Source of the DNA: Rugalucina vietnamica
Lineage: Eukaryota > Mollusca > Bivalvia > Lucinida > Lucinidae
Direction of reading: 5' to 3'
Assembly: GCA_964017185.1 (NCBI GenBank)
Contig: OZ024882.1
Location: forward strand, 36,194,488 to 36,258,487
DNA length: 64,000 bases
A program made the translations under genes and the position numbers. Shown in pieces: positions 22,494 through 34,400 of this stretch. Under the pieces are notes generated by a model that saw only the letters and a list, made by a program, of their open reading frames with translations, was not told the origin of the DNA and searched no databases. Within the stretch, counting starts at the first letter, position 1, and each line of letters opens with the position of its first letter.

Positions 22494-24930
22494 AGGGCTG
22501 GCGAGCTGGAGTAAAAATCTTTTCAACCCGTCTGGTAGAAAAATTTCTTTGGTACCAGGCAAAAGTATGACTATATAGAAGTTAAATAAGGTTGGATGCC
22601 AGAAAGAAAAGTGGTGCAGATTTTTTTCAGACACCATTTTGTTACCCCACCCACTAAAAATACAATTATTTCATATTCTCGGTGGTAATAAGGCTTATCT
22701 TGCACCTCCAACACCCAATGCTACTTCTCATGGTTGTCAATGTATTTCTTGAGACTCCTGAATTGCAATCAAAGTTTGTGTCTTAAATAAACTCAACATA
22801 CATAAATAAAATAACGGTTTCCATGGCAACCCATTGTATGTTTCTCTGAATTGGTAGTGTGGCTACATAGCTCATCATATTTCTGCTGCTTCTTTCCCTA
22901 GACCCCCAAACTTGGTCTTATTTAAGAGCCTAGACACATACCTATGATTCACTGACACATCATGCAATTAAACAAATTTGCATATTCATGTTTATTTAAT
23001 ATAAAGACATTAAAAATGTCAGAAAAATCATAAAATAAAAACAATGAATAAAAAAGGCCTGAACCATGGTGCAAAATTGATTTATGTACAAATACCATTT
23101 AACATTAACAAACTTTCTAATGAACATTATGAATCTTTTTGACAATATCTAATTTGTATATTCATGAATATTATTAAAACAATCTGAAGAATTCAGAGAA
23201 AAATCATGAAAATCTAAGGTAATGTACCTATTTCATTACTGTACCTGGGTTGTAAGTTGACCAAAATGTGCTAAAAAGTATCAATTAAATGCCAGTATAA
23301 TAGATTTAAATATAATCATGAACTCTCATGTATACTGAAGATTTGTATGATTTTAGTTTTCATAAATATTAATGAAAAGTGTAGGTTATATAGGAAGATG
23401 ACAGATAAATTCGAACATTATACCGTACATAGGAAATGACCTTATCTAAGCAACATATTGCAACAGAATGCTGAATTTGGTATAAGATAATTGCTAAGAC
23501 TGCATCATAGCCCAATGGTTTGATGTATACATGGTTCTATTTTTAATCCCATGAATGTAAATGAAAACTTCCAATATCAGCGAAAAATTGTGCCAAAAAT
23601 ATTGGGACGAACCTATAAAATCACTTGCACCTCAGATGCTAATTGTCATAGAGTGCAGTGCAATTTAATATAGTCATGCAGTGTAAAATTTAATTTATCC
23701 GATTTGGTTTTCATAAATATTAATGAAAATTGTAGATGCTGTTGGAAAATGATGGACAGAAAATGACCTAAATCTTTGAAGCAAATTGCCTTAGATCGGT
23801 GAAATTTGTATAAAATAATTGCTAAGACATTGAACTTGAGACTTGTGGTCTGATTTATAAATGAAAGGATTTTAATACTTGAATCTTATTGTAAACATCC
23901 GATATCAGTGCAAAAAATACTCAACAATATGGAAATGTACCTACAAAACCACTTGTATCTTGGCCATAAATGGGTCTAGATTACTAGAAGTGGAATCACA
24001 TAATTACTCGGACAATGTTGTAAGGCTATGCAGTATTCTGATGGATAAATAGTCTGATGTTTTGTTTAATAAATACAAAGAGGAACTTTTGAAAATTTAG
24101 AAAACTGGTTGAAATTTGAGGGAGATATACATTCAAAACAACTATATCTCAGCTTTAAATAGCCCCAAAGTGCAGCAAATGGTGTCAAAACATGGCTAGG
24201 ACAACTTATTATTGTAGAGCTGTCCAATTTATTATCATATAAGTTTTAAGTTGCCGAGTAGTTATAAAAACTTTCGAAAAATTGGGGAAATGTCAGGAAA
24301 TATCAAGGGGCTGCGCCTAAAAAATCACGTCAATCTTCGCTACATATAGTTCAAGAGTGCTGAAAAATACATCAAATGGCTGCCATGATATAGTATGATT
24401 TACATGAGGTCAGCGATTCATTTAGGATACGAGTTGGCAGACTGACATGATTCAAAGACTTTGTTGGTATTTCTCCTTACGTTTATGTTTCATCTGTTCA
24501 TTATTCCCTACAGTTTTAAAGTCTTCCTTTATATTCATGAAACTCTTACTTGTGATGTTTTATTGTTTTCTCCACGTTTTATTATCTGTTTTATGATTTT
24601 TAACTTTTTATGATGATTAAAGTTAATATTCATGAACATGCAAATTAAATGTTTTGCATATGTTACCCTAGGAAGTTAGGCCAATGTTTTAGCTGTAATT
24701 TTGTATATAGTTCAATGCTCTAGCTGAGTTATGACTGATTGTGTAGGGGCACCCCCATTTATCAGAGTCACGTTAGCGAATCTAGTGTTGGTGTGTTTAT
24801 TAGCTCGTAAAAAAAATCTGCACCACTTTCAGATCTGGCATCCATGCTTAAAGTGCCTCTTATGGACTATACTAACCCACTGTACCACTGGGATTTTTCT
24901 ACCAGATGGGTTGAAAAAGAATCTGAAATA
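22494..24930. mobile_element. large AT-rich element with inverted ends of about 150 bp
   Basis: The left arm (about 22494-22650) and right arm (about 24740-24930) are diverged inverse copies sharing 'AAGTGGTGCAGATTTTTTT', 'GGATGCCAGA' and 'TCAACCCGTCTGGTAGAAAA'. The interior (about 23100-24300) is AT-rich with repeats of about 360 bp, for example TTTTCATAAATATTAATGAA at 23357 and 23708, and ATAATTGCTAAGAC at 23487 and 23815. No protein is found. Confidence 0.6.
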
Positions 24931-25109
24931 GGGCTCTTTTTTTATTTGGCCCTTTGCCTAATTTATTCAAAAGCTGACTACTCAGATTTTATCCGACACA
25001 AACTGAGTTTTATGAAAACGATCAAAAAATCATTTTACAATAATGAAGCCATATTTCCAATGGAAGCAACCTGCAAGTACCTGAAGTATGCAGAGACCTG
25101 GCTCACAGG

Positions 25110-25336
25110 TTATAGGACTATTTTCATGCTCCACTCAGCTGAGCATAAAATCAAGAATTCTCAATTTCCAAAATAACCAAAATTGGTAGAAATTTCAGGT
25201 TTATATTACAAAAGCTAGTAATTTATCCTGCTCATAAACGTGAAAATGCCAACCATTTGTTGGCATCTTAACATTTTTGAGCAGGATAAATTTTAGTCTC
25301 GGCTGAGTTGAGCATTGAAAAAGTTTTATAACCTCG
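25110..25336. mobile_element. MITE with GTTATAAAACTTTTTCATGC-type ends, copy 2
   Basis: Right end GAGCATTGAAAAAGTTTTAT+AAC. The central hairpin is AAAATGCCAACCATTTGTTG plus GCATC. Left end eroded. Confidence 0.6.
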
Positions 25337-25633
25337 AGACAAGACAAGAATTATTTCAACTATAACTGGACTCATTTTTTTTTTCCTTCTAAGCAAGCTC
25401 ATCTTTTCTTATAGTATGTCTGAGAAAATGAATGAACATAACAGCAGCATAGAGTTATATGAATTATGCCTGGAGAAAATCAATCTTTCTCCAATATAAC
25501 AGTAGAAACTGTGAATCGGCTATCAAGTTCTTGTGCAGCTCTTAATAAATGCCTTAGATGTGATTAATAGGCAATACAATTTTCGTCTTTCTAATCATGA
25601 AATCTCTAGCCTTTTGTCGCCCTGTCTCCCAAG

Positions 25634-25862
25634 GTTATAAAACTTTTTCCATGCTCAACTCAGTTTTAACTGTTCATAAATACTTCAATAGCCAAAATTA
25701 ATTCAAATTGCACATCTAGATCACTAAAATTGGTAATTTATCCTTCTGAGTCTACTGAGTCTACATCAATGTTAAAATGCCAACAATTGTTGGCATTTTA
25801 ACATTGATGAGCAGGATAAATTTTAGTCTCAGCTGAGCTTAGCATGAAAAGTTTTATAACCT
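25634..25862. mobile_element. MITE with GTTATAAAACTTTTTCATGC-type ends, copy 3 (best)
   Basis: Ends GGTTATAAAACTTTTTCCAT and TAGCATGAAAAGTTTTATAA+CC. The central perfect hairpin is TTAAAATGCCAACAATTGTT+GGCATTTTAA. 'AGCAGGATAAATTTTAGTCT' is shared with the other copies. Confidence 0.7.
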
Positions 25863-26550
25863 CAGGGCCAGCCTGGTTTGTTTAAAAACTGACTAGAAGC
25901 TCTACAAATTGATTTTCTCAGGACACTGTTCATATAAAAGCGGCCAAACAGAGCATATTTTCACACAAGCCTCATTTATACTAAAGTATATTTACACTGT
26001 TAAATCCAAAAACATTTCAGACAAAAACAAGCCTTTACTCATGATCTGTGTATGATAGAATGCCCATAGCTCCAGTACTGTATGGTAACAAAACTATTGT
26101 AGATAATGTGTTTCATTTTTGATGTTGTTTTCTTTAATTCAATTTTTACATCCATTCTAAGTTTATTTTACGCATACAGATACAATTCAATTTGTTGTTG
26201 TTGTACCAAGAAAAAGAAAAACACCCGACAACTTGATTTATCCCATGTGATCTTTCTGCCAAGCCGCCACAGCAGTGAGATGATCAAATCATTAAAGCAA
26301 ATGAAACACCCAGCAACAGGGACAATCCAATTTTGTATTGACAATACACATGCAGGTCTTGTTTGAAAATTACCCTACACTTTATTGTACAGCCTGGCTT
26401 GACTGGAAAATATATTCCTCCTCTTTTAGCATATGAAATTCCACTGGGGGTGCTTTTCTGATTTGGATGGAAGTACATGTTGTTATGACCCTGGTCTTTT
26501 GTTTTGGTCATCCAAACAATTCCACTACCATACACTATCTAGAGCTGTAT

Positions 26551-26768
26551 GAGCCATGTCATGAGAAAACCCCAATTTTTTGCACATGTGAAAACAAAGA
26601 CACAGATCAGCTGATAAGCAACTTTATTGTCCAACCACAGACCGTACAATTCCTCTTTTTCTTAAATCCGAAATATCACGCGTTTAGCCTTCTTCTGTGG
26701 CTGAACAGGCCAGTTTGTGTCAGACCTGGTTGAAAACCCTTAAGACTGGTTTTCTCACGTCACAACTC
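26551..26768 (+). mobile_element. GAGCC-family MITE, diverged
   Basis: Starts GAGCCATGTCATGAGAAAAC. It keeps 'GAAAACAAAGACACAGATCA' and 'CAGGCCAGTTTGTGTCAGAC'. The right end (CACGTCACAACTC) is degraded, and only part of the central hairpin remains. Confidence 0.7.
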
Positions 26769-27465
26769 ACATTATACAGTTATCTGTTATCTTATGTCTT
26801 ATGTACAAGCATAAATATAAGGCAAACATTTTATTAATATTCTGTCTACAATTATAATTCTTATATGAACGACAACTGATTTCTCAATCAAACAGCATAG
26901 TCAGCTATACAATAAATAATTTTTCTCCTGCAGTAGACATTTTTAAACTTGAAACATTTAATATACAGCTTTTGTTCACCAAACCCATCTATGAAAAAAA
27001 ATATAAAAAAAAATCCCTTTCAACCAACAAGAAAGAAAAAAATTCTTAGATACAATGGAAGAAGCTAAAACTCAAAATCTTTTACAAGTGTTGGCGACAA
27101 GTGTGCGACCATTGTTTTTCTTTCGATTGCTAAAATCAATTTTGTTTTTGGTAATTCCTTTTTTGCAGAATGCAAATGTACATTTGACAATTAATGCCTA
27201 TTTCCGTAACAAAACCAAATAGCACACAGAAATAAACTGTTTCACAATTTACAGTTAGACAGAAGAGCGATTTAGCTCTTGCTGCAACAACTTGCAGGAA
27301 CATTTTTATACATTTTTTTTTTCTTCTAGAAATATATAGCAAACTTTATTACTTTATTTTTAAACATTTTATGGCAACACAGCATTTGATTAATAAAGCA
27401 GTGGGTTAAATAATAGCACTGATTGAATGAAAATAAATAAATGTAGTCGAGGCAAAGCAAAACCA
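26769..27465. other. no recognised gene
   Basis: AT-rich, unique-looking sequence downstream of the eIF4G gene. Confidence 0.4.
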
Positions 27466-27479
27466 ATCAATAAGATTTT

Positions 27480-27740
27480 ATTTTAATTCAGTTTTACGTC
27501 CCTTTCAAGATTATTTCAGCTCATATCAGTAGGTGGGCGAAAACGGGAGAACCCCCGAGGAAAACCACCTGGCACACCCACAAGCAGAACTTGGCTTGTC
27601 TCACGTGGCCAGAACTGGGCTAGAACCCACACCAGACACAGCGTTGAGATGATCGAGAGATTAAGAAACAGTGCACAGGGTTGAAATGATCAAGTGGTTA
27701 AGAAACAGCGCTCTTAACCGCTCGGCCACAGGGGCCACGT
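27480..27740 (-). mobile_element. tRNA-derived SINE with 14-bp TSD
   Basis: On the minus strand it begins as a tRNA-Ser/Leu-like head, GGCCCCTGTGGCCGAGCGGT, then TAAGAGCGCTGTTTCTTAAC. It continues into a body ('CAAGTTCTGCTTGTGGGTGT', 'GGTTTTCCTCGGGGGTTCTC') and ends AT-rich. ATCAATAAGATTTT flanks it at 27466-27479 and 27741-27754. The head contains an internal near-duplication (TTAAGAAACAG... twice on the plus strand at 27661 and 27698). A body-only relative is at 48903-49030. Confidence 0.85.
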
Positions 27741-27754
27741 ATCAATAAGATTTT

Positions 27755-28755
27755 CGGCAAATCAAACAAATGCGTTCCCAAAATGACTAACTTTTGTATG
27801 AAGCAAATTTGGTGATTGTGGGTACAAGCTGGAACCCCGTGACAGTGGTACTACATGTACTATGGAGTGCTGACAATATACATTCTTTATGCAGTTTGAC
27901 ATACCTTTCAACTACTAACTCGTATTGGAACAGTTGGGGCTCAAAGCGGTGATGAAATAGTGATTTTTTCCCCAGACACGCAGACTGTCCTAATGTTTTG
28001 TTTTAATATATATACTTGTTATACTAACCAATAAAACCTTGAGGAAATATGAAGCCAAGTTCAAAAGCTGCACAGACTTGTTTGTGTCCAACCTGGATGA
28101 AGTTGCATATTACTTGAATAACTAGTTTTGCTTTGCCTCGACAAAACTCAGGGTGTGATCTGTACAAAATGGGCTTCATGACGGTGTCCAAATGTGTCCT
28201 AACAAACCAACAAAAACTTAAATTACAGCATCAAATAATAACAGTAAAACGAAACAATAATCATAAAAATTTGAACTTGTATTATCAACATAATAAAGAC
28301 ATACATTTGCTACTGACAAGGCTAACAACTTGGGGCTGGCTACTGCAATTATCCGAAACTTTAACAGAACTGGGAAAACAGACCAAGTTCACAAACTTTT
28401 TACAGCTTGAGCAGTCTGCCCTAAAGCTGTTTGCTTTTTTTAAACTTCCATTTTTAACACAAAATGAAATTTAATTTTATGATTTGTATTTTATATAATT
28501 GAAACATTGTCTTTAATGGCATGCTATGTCATGTAAATATAATTATGTAATTCTGGTATTGTATAACCAGTGTCCTAATTATTGTAGGCATCTGGTGAAT
28601 TTTATGAGAAACTCCTCATAATACACCCTCATAATACACCCAAATACCCCCATAATTAGGTCAACTGATTACGACCTGAACAAGTTCCTTGTTGGAAGGC
28701 TAAAAAGATGGCAGAAGATGAAACCAGTTTATGCTTGCATGTTCATTCAATAATT
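27755..28755. other. no recognised gene
   Basis: AT-rich sequence. A 113-codon plus-strand frame at 28133-28474 lacks any recognised motif or splice context and is not supported. Confidence 0.4.
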
Positions 28756-28883
28756 TTTCAGTCATGTCTGGACCTAGGCACTGCTTCCTGGGTATTAACC
28801 AGTACTATGTGACTTGATCAAGGACACAAATTGGTGTCCTTAGTTGCTTGATTGATTTCAAATGTTTTATGTCCCTCTCAAAT

Positions 28884-28958
28884 TGGTGCCAGTGGGATAT
28901 GAACCCATGACCTCTAAGCTAGAGTCTGACACACTTCTACTGGACTAACCAGCTCCCC
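28884..28958 (-). repeat. tRNA-like SINE head
   Basis: The minus strand reads GGGGAGCTGGTTAGTCCAGT..GGTTCATATCCCACTGGCAC, with recognisable A and B boxes. The downstream body (plus strand about 28757-28860, GGGTATTAACCAGTACTATG) recurs near 53680 and 60600. It is degenerate and not a functional tRNA. Confidence 0.55.
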
Positions 28959-28959
28959 T

Positions 28960-29730
28960 ACTAACAAACTACCTTTTGTTTCTTATTGTTCAAAGCACAC
29001 TATGACGTTTTAGATAATGAAACACATTACTCATATCAGTACATCCAACTCCATGGTTAACAGTACCATGTATGCTTGAAACAGTCAAAGTCTTCTGTAT
29101 CCAATAGGACTGTCAGAGTATATTTGGTCACAATTCTCATCTTTCTTCCCCTCCAAGGATACTTGTTCTATGACATAGCCATTAAACAACCTTGCCTCTT
29201 TATAAAATAATAATAAACAGTTTACTCCAGCTTGTTTTTCAGCATTAAATGAAATATTTTATTCAATACGGGTATAAATTTTACTCTTTTTTTTTTCCTA
29301 TTTCTTTTTTCATTCCATTTTGTTTGTCAGTTACTTTATTCACCTGTGTTGGGACAGAGCCTGGATTTTCACAGGGTGAAACTTGTTAAAGCAAATAATC
29401 TAAAGCTATCTCAATCCAGTGTCTGATGCATTAATCACTAGGCTACCATACTTTCCATGACACATTGTGCATTGCATCATCCACTTTTCACTTACAGCAT
29501 TTGCACAAGTTTATCATAAACTTAGCTTTATCAGAGGTCAGATGTACCTGAATATGCTTATCAGTATAGAAACATTATCAACAAAGCGAGTCAAACATCT
29601 AGAAGCATTTTATAAATACTCGTCAATTATATTTACACTGTCTACTCCTGAAATCAACATCACACCATGTCTATACATTGTTCAGTTGTCTTTGTCGTTT
29701 TTGGACAGACAGGTCTGGGAAATGGTGAAG
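28960..29730. other. no recognised gene
   Basis: AT-rich sequence without a supported gene. The plus-strand frame at 29467-29784 runs into a MITE end and is not supported. Confidence 0.4.
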
Positions 29731-29938
29731 AACAAGGCATTTTTGTGCTCAATTCAGCTGAGCATGAAATTAAACTGCTCATGACTTCAGAAATGGTCAA
29801 AATTGATGTGATTTTCAAGTATTAATCAATGAAGACATTCATTTATCCTGCTATTAACTGTTAAAATGCCAAAAACAGCTGGCATTTTAACATTTATGAG
29901 CAGGATAAAGTTGAGCATGAAAAAGTTTTATAACCTTG
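29731..29938. mobile_element. MITE with GTTATAAAACTTTTTCATGC-type ends, copy 4
   Basis: Right end GAGCATGAAAAAGTTTTATA+ACC. The central hairpin is TTAAAATGCCAAAAACAGCT+GGCATTTTAA. Left end eroded. Confidence 0.6.
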
Positions 29939-30359
29939 AAACTCGACAGACTGTTCACAGATCTGTGCATTATGATCTATGTCTATGTTGTTAGCTACAT
30001 TATCCTTAATTTAGTCAGTCAGTGATGGGTCTTTGTCCCAAATCTGTCTGTCCAAAACCTTAGACCTATATCATATGATAATGATTACGCATATATATAA
30101 ATCCACTTGAATTCTGTAATAATAAATCACCACATCCGCACCAATACTCCACAATGTTCCATTATAGCACCGAAGAATACATTTCACTGAATCCACGATA
30201 CTAGCACACTGATTACGAGAGGCAGTTAACTCAACAATGCTATATACAGGTAGAAATCACAGAAAAATGCCATCAATGTATTTATGCATCATAATATATT
30301 ACATGCAAATAGTATCAATAATTATAATATTGTTTATGTATGTTACTTGTGATGATTGT

Positions 30360-31275
30360 ATATCATAAACATTGTAACAATACATTTTTATTTTAACTGA
30401 TAACTCTGAAGCTAACAGTTATAAACTGATTACATGGCTTAGATATTCCATGTAACAAAATTTTAGCCTGATCATTAGTTATTGTATATGTATATACAAT
30501 ATTGTATTATCCATTGTTGTATACCTTCCTGTAAACACTTATAAAGCATACATTTTCAATGGAAATACGGGAACAAGTATTTTCAATTGAATATTGTGCA
30601 CAAAATTTATATCCAATTGAAAACTGTACACTAAGCATAATTCTAAGTACATGTACTTCTTTGCAGTGTACAAAATCATCACATAAAATTGATAACATTT
30701 ATTGCAACATAACAAATGCCTCCTTGGGAAGCCTTCACTTAGACAAAACAGTACAAAAATCACTATTTTATTTTTCATCCACAGTAAAAAATTCATTTAA
30801 ATTAGAATAAGCTTTAAACAGCAAGAGGTTAATGGATTATAGTTTGTAGGTATCAAAACGTGTATCTGTCGGAGAAACACATTAATTATCCCTCAAAAAG
30901 GTTGTATTGATGGGTACCTGGTTTCAATACGCGTTTTACATGCATCATGAGGGTTTCTTGGTATTACTTTATGAATAATGACATAAATGTATTTCTGTCG
31001 TGACAGCAAACATTTTCTCAAGAACTGTACATTGCTTGATAGCCCCTAGATCAGCCTCTTTACAGTGGCTAGGTATTATAAAGGATATCAACAACATACA
31101 ATTTTATACAAGAGCTGAATAGTATCATCTTTTCGATTATGTTTATCGATCATCGATCATCTTTTCAATCATGTTTCTTGGTCATTGAATGAAAATACAC
31201 AAAAAGGACTCCATTACCATTGCTATTTATAGCTTTATAATTTGAAAAAAAAAAGGTACTAAAGGGAAGTAACTC
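30360..31275 (-). other. EIF4G: probable eIF4G 3' UTR
   Basis: Low-repeat AT-rich sequence directly after the stop codon. The first well-placed AATAAA on the minus strand is at 30387-30392. If it is used, the 3' UTR would be about 900 bases. Further AT-rich hexamers lie downstream, so longer alternatives are possible. Confidence 0.4.
30387..30392 (-). terminator. candidate polyadenylation signal AATAAA
   Basis: The plus strand reads TTTATT, giving AATAAA on the gene strand, about 885 bases after the eIF4G stop. The assignment rests only on the hexamer and its distance from the stop. Confidence 0.3.
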
Positions 31276-31445
31276 TCAGCTATCGTTATCATCCTCTGCC
31301 TCTCGTAACCACGTGAAAAATTGTACGACTTGTTTCATAGCAACGCCTTTCCCCGGTTCTTCATCCGATTTCTCCCACTGAAGAAACGCGTCCTCGGAAA
31401 TAATGTCCTCATCATATAATGTATCAAACATTTGCCGTAATACAC
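31276..31445 (-). CDS. EIF4G: eIF4G terminal exon (W2 acidic/aromatic tail and stop)
   Basis: 170 bp, phase 1 in, stop TGA at 31276-31278. It encodes [20 protein letters not shown], then [19 protein letters not shown] and [11 protein letters not shown]. The AA-boxes (YDEDxxxEDAFxxWE and the terminal WLREAE) are those used for MNK docking in vertebrate eIF4G1. Confidence 0.97.
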
Positions 31446-34400
31446 CTGAAACAATCAAATTGGACAGTGTTTTTCTATGTTATTTATTTAGACAGTTATC
31501 AAGTGGAAAATTGGTTTAAATGAACATTTGTGCTTTGTCTTTGTACAATGCTCACTGGTTGTTTGTTATGATCACTTATGGTAAACAAATAAGCATAAGC
31601 CGCAAGGCTTTTTGTCTGAATCCCTTCAAAGATTAATGTACTGTATATTAGTATGTTGTTATTCAAGTCCGAACCAGAGGACCAATGGTCCTGTAAACGC
31701 TCACCTGAGTCTGCTGCATATACCAATAAACATGTTTGAATATTATGGTATTTAACCCCAGTGCAGGGGCAGATGAAGCCCTTGGGCCGTTTTCTTTTTT
31801 CAGAATAATCAATATTCTGTCCATTTGCCAATTTCTTGCTGGTTTTTCCCTTCAAATGACATTTTAACAGTTTTTCCCATTTAAATGCATGGGCAACCCA
31901 TGTTGACCTTGCCATAAACTTGGTCAAGGTCATCACAGGGTCATGATTTATATATACATTGTAGTACTATAGCCATGGATGCTTCATGCCAAGTTTCATT
32001 GAAGTCAATCTATCGGTTTCAGAGAAGATATTTGAAGGGTTTTTACCATATATGGGCATGGCGGCCATCTTGGTCATGTGACCTAGATTATTAATATACA
32101 CATTGGTCCTATAGATGCTTCACATAAAATTTGGCTTCAATTGGCCAAGTGGTTTTAGAGGAGAAGATGTTTGAATATTATGGTAATATACATGTATATT
32201 GCCCCGGGGTGTGGACATATGAGCCCTTAGGTCCATTTTTTTTTTTCAGAATCATTAATATTTAGTCCTACTACCCATTTCCTGCAAGATTTTCACTTCT
32301 AATGACTTTTTAAAAGTTTTCCCCATTCCAATGCATTGGCGACCTATGTTGACCTTGTCCTAAAATAGGTCAAGGTCACCACAGGGTCATGATTTATATA
32401 CACATTGTAGTACTTCAGCCATTGGTGCTTCATGCCAAGTTTCTTTGAAATCGGTCCACCAGATTCGGAGAAGAAGATTTTTGAAGGGTGTTAACCTTAT
32501 ATGGGCATGGCAGCCATCTTGGTCATGTGAACTAGATAATTTATATATACATTAATTCCTTTATTCCATAGATGCTTCACATAAAATTTGGCTTTGATTT
32601 GCCAAGCGGTTTCAGAGGAGAAGATGTTTGCATATTATGGTAATATACATGTATATTGCCGCGGGGTGGGGGCAGATGAGCCCCTGGGGTCCATTTTTTT
32701 TTCAGAATCATTAATATTTAGTCCTACTGCCCATTTCCTGCAAGACTTTCACTTTAAATTACATTTTAAAAGTTTTCCCTATTCAAATGCATTGGCAACC
32801 TAAGTTGACCTTGCCGTAAAAAAAGGTCAAGGTCATCACAGGGTCATGATTTATATACACATTGTAGTACTTGAGCCATCGATGCTTCACGCCAAGTTTC
32901 TTTGAAATCGATCCACCAGTTCTGGAGAAGATTTTTGAAGTGTTTTTACCATATATGGGCATTGCGGCCATCTTGGTCATGTGACCTGGATTATTTATAT
33001 ACACATTGATAACCCCTTCCTATTGATGCTTCACATAAAATTTGGCTTTGATTGGCCAACCGGTTTCAGAGGAGATGATGTTTGAATATTACGGTAATAT
33101 ACATGTATATTCAGGCTTTCAAGTGGGTTTTGATGAAAAAGTAGGAGAAAAGTAGGAGCCAATTCAAGAAAAAAGTAGGAGAAAAGTAGGAAAAAGTAGG
33201 AATCTGATGATAAAAAGTAGGAATCATTATATTCAACTTACCAACAAAACTGTATATAAACTCACTATAATGGCACAGGACAGCTTGGAAAAATCCAGTC
33301 ACAAGACATAAGGGCTGTATTGCTTCGGGATGATCTAAGATCTTGCTGTACATGCTGCTGTCAACCTGGAATTTTTTTTAATTTATTACTCAAATTGAAC
33401 ATTAAAACAAACCATAAAACACAGTGAATTTACTGTTCAGTGTTATTCCAGTGAGAGACAATTTGATGTTTTAATAAGCTTGCTTTGAGTTAGAAATGGT
33501 AGATTATATCAAATATGATATTCCTGAGTGTGACCTGTCAGGTAACAGAAACAAGTACACAGACCAGGAAATCATATTTCAGAGTTGAATGAGCTAGTCA
33601 ACCAGCTTCCCAATGTCAATCTCATAGATTTATGCAACAACCTATAGAGCATGTGGGTTTGAGTTACAATGGGCTAGATAGTCAACCAGCACTGTCTCTC
33701 TCTAGAACATGCATGTTTATCATCCATGGAAACTTTTAAAAAGCAAAGCTACTGTCACTATAAATCAAAAAAGATTTATACATGTACATATTCAAACTTG
33801 CAAGATATGAAGCATTTGTGAGTTTGTAATATAATTGATCATTAGCTAATTACTACAAAGTAACTAAAGAGCATCAAAACAACTGAACACAAAGGATGTG
33901 CACTCTAGAACAACTCTTTTAAAGCAGCTATTTACAGGTGCCTGTGGCTTAAGACTTAATTTCTTAACTGAAAGTATCAGCTGCAAATGGACAAGGTACA
34001 GGCAAAGCAACACTGCTACAATAAATTCTAGTCTTCCATCATGGAGACAGAACTAAAATTGGTCACTGCAGTTTGCCCTACCTAAACCTTTCTGAAATCA
34101 CTGACCAACAAAATTGAAAAGACATAGCAAGTTGAACAAAATGATCCTCAATTACATAGATCTTGCCACTTTTTGTTCCTTTTACTAATTATCTTTTAAA
34201 TTGTGACAGCCAGTGATTTCCTGAGTGGTAAGGATTACTTGAATATTACCTGATGATGTTAAGTTTTAGGTATATTCTAGTATTTCTTTCCACTCATGAT
34301 GCACCTATCTATGTTTATTTCCAGAGTGGCGGTTCAGGAAAGGAAATCAGAAATTTTAAGAAAGAAAAAATATTTCCTTTGCCAGTCTGTCTTGTAAATT

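Noticed and set aside
26106-26366. 86-codon plus-strand frame
   Set aside because: No motif, no splice context, and low-complexity Cys/Lys stretches in AT-rich DNA.
33242-33365. Considered as an alternative eIF4G exon between the last two exons
   Set aside because: The intron there is phase 1, and the segment read in that phase starts with an in-frame TGA. Conserved eIF4G passes directly from EHPP(G) to (G)VLRQMF.
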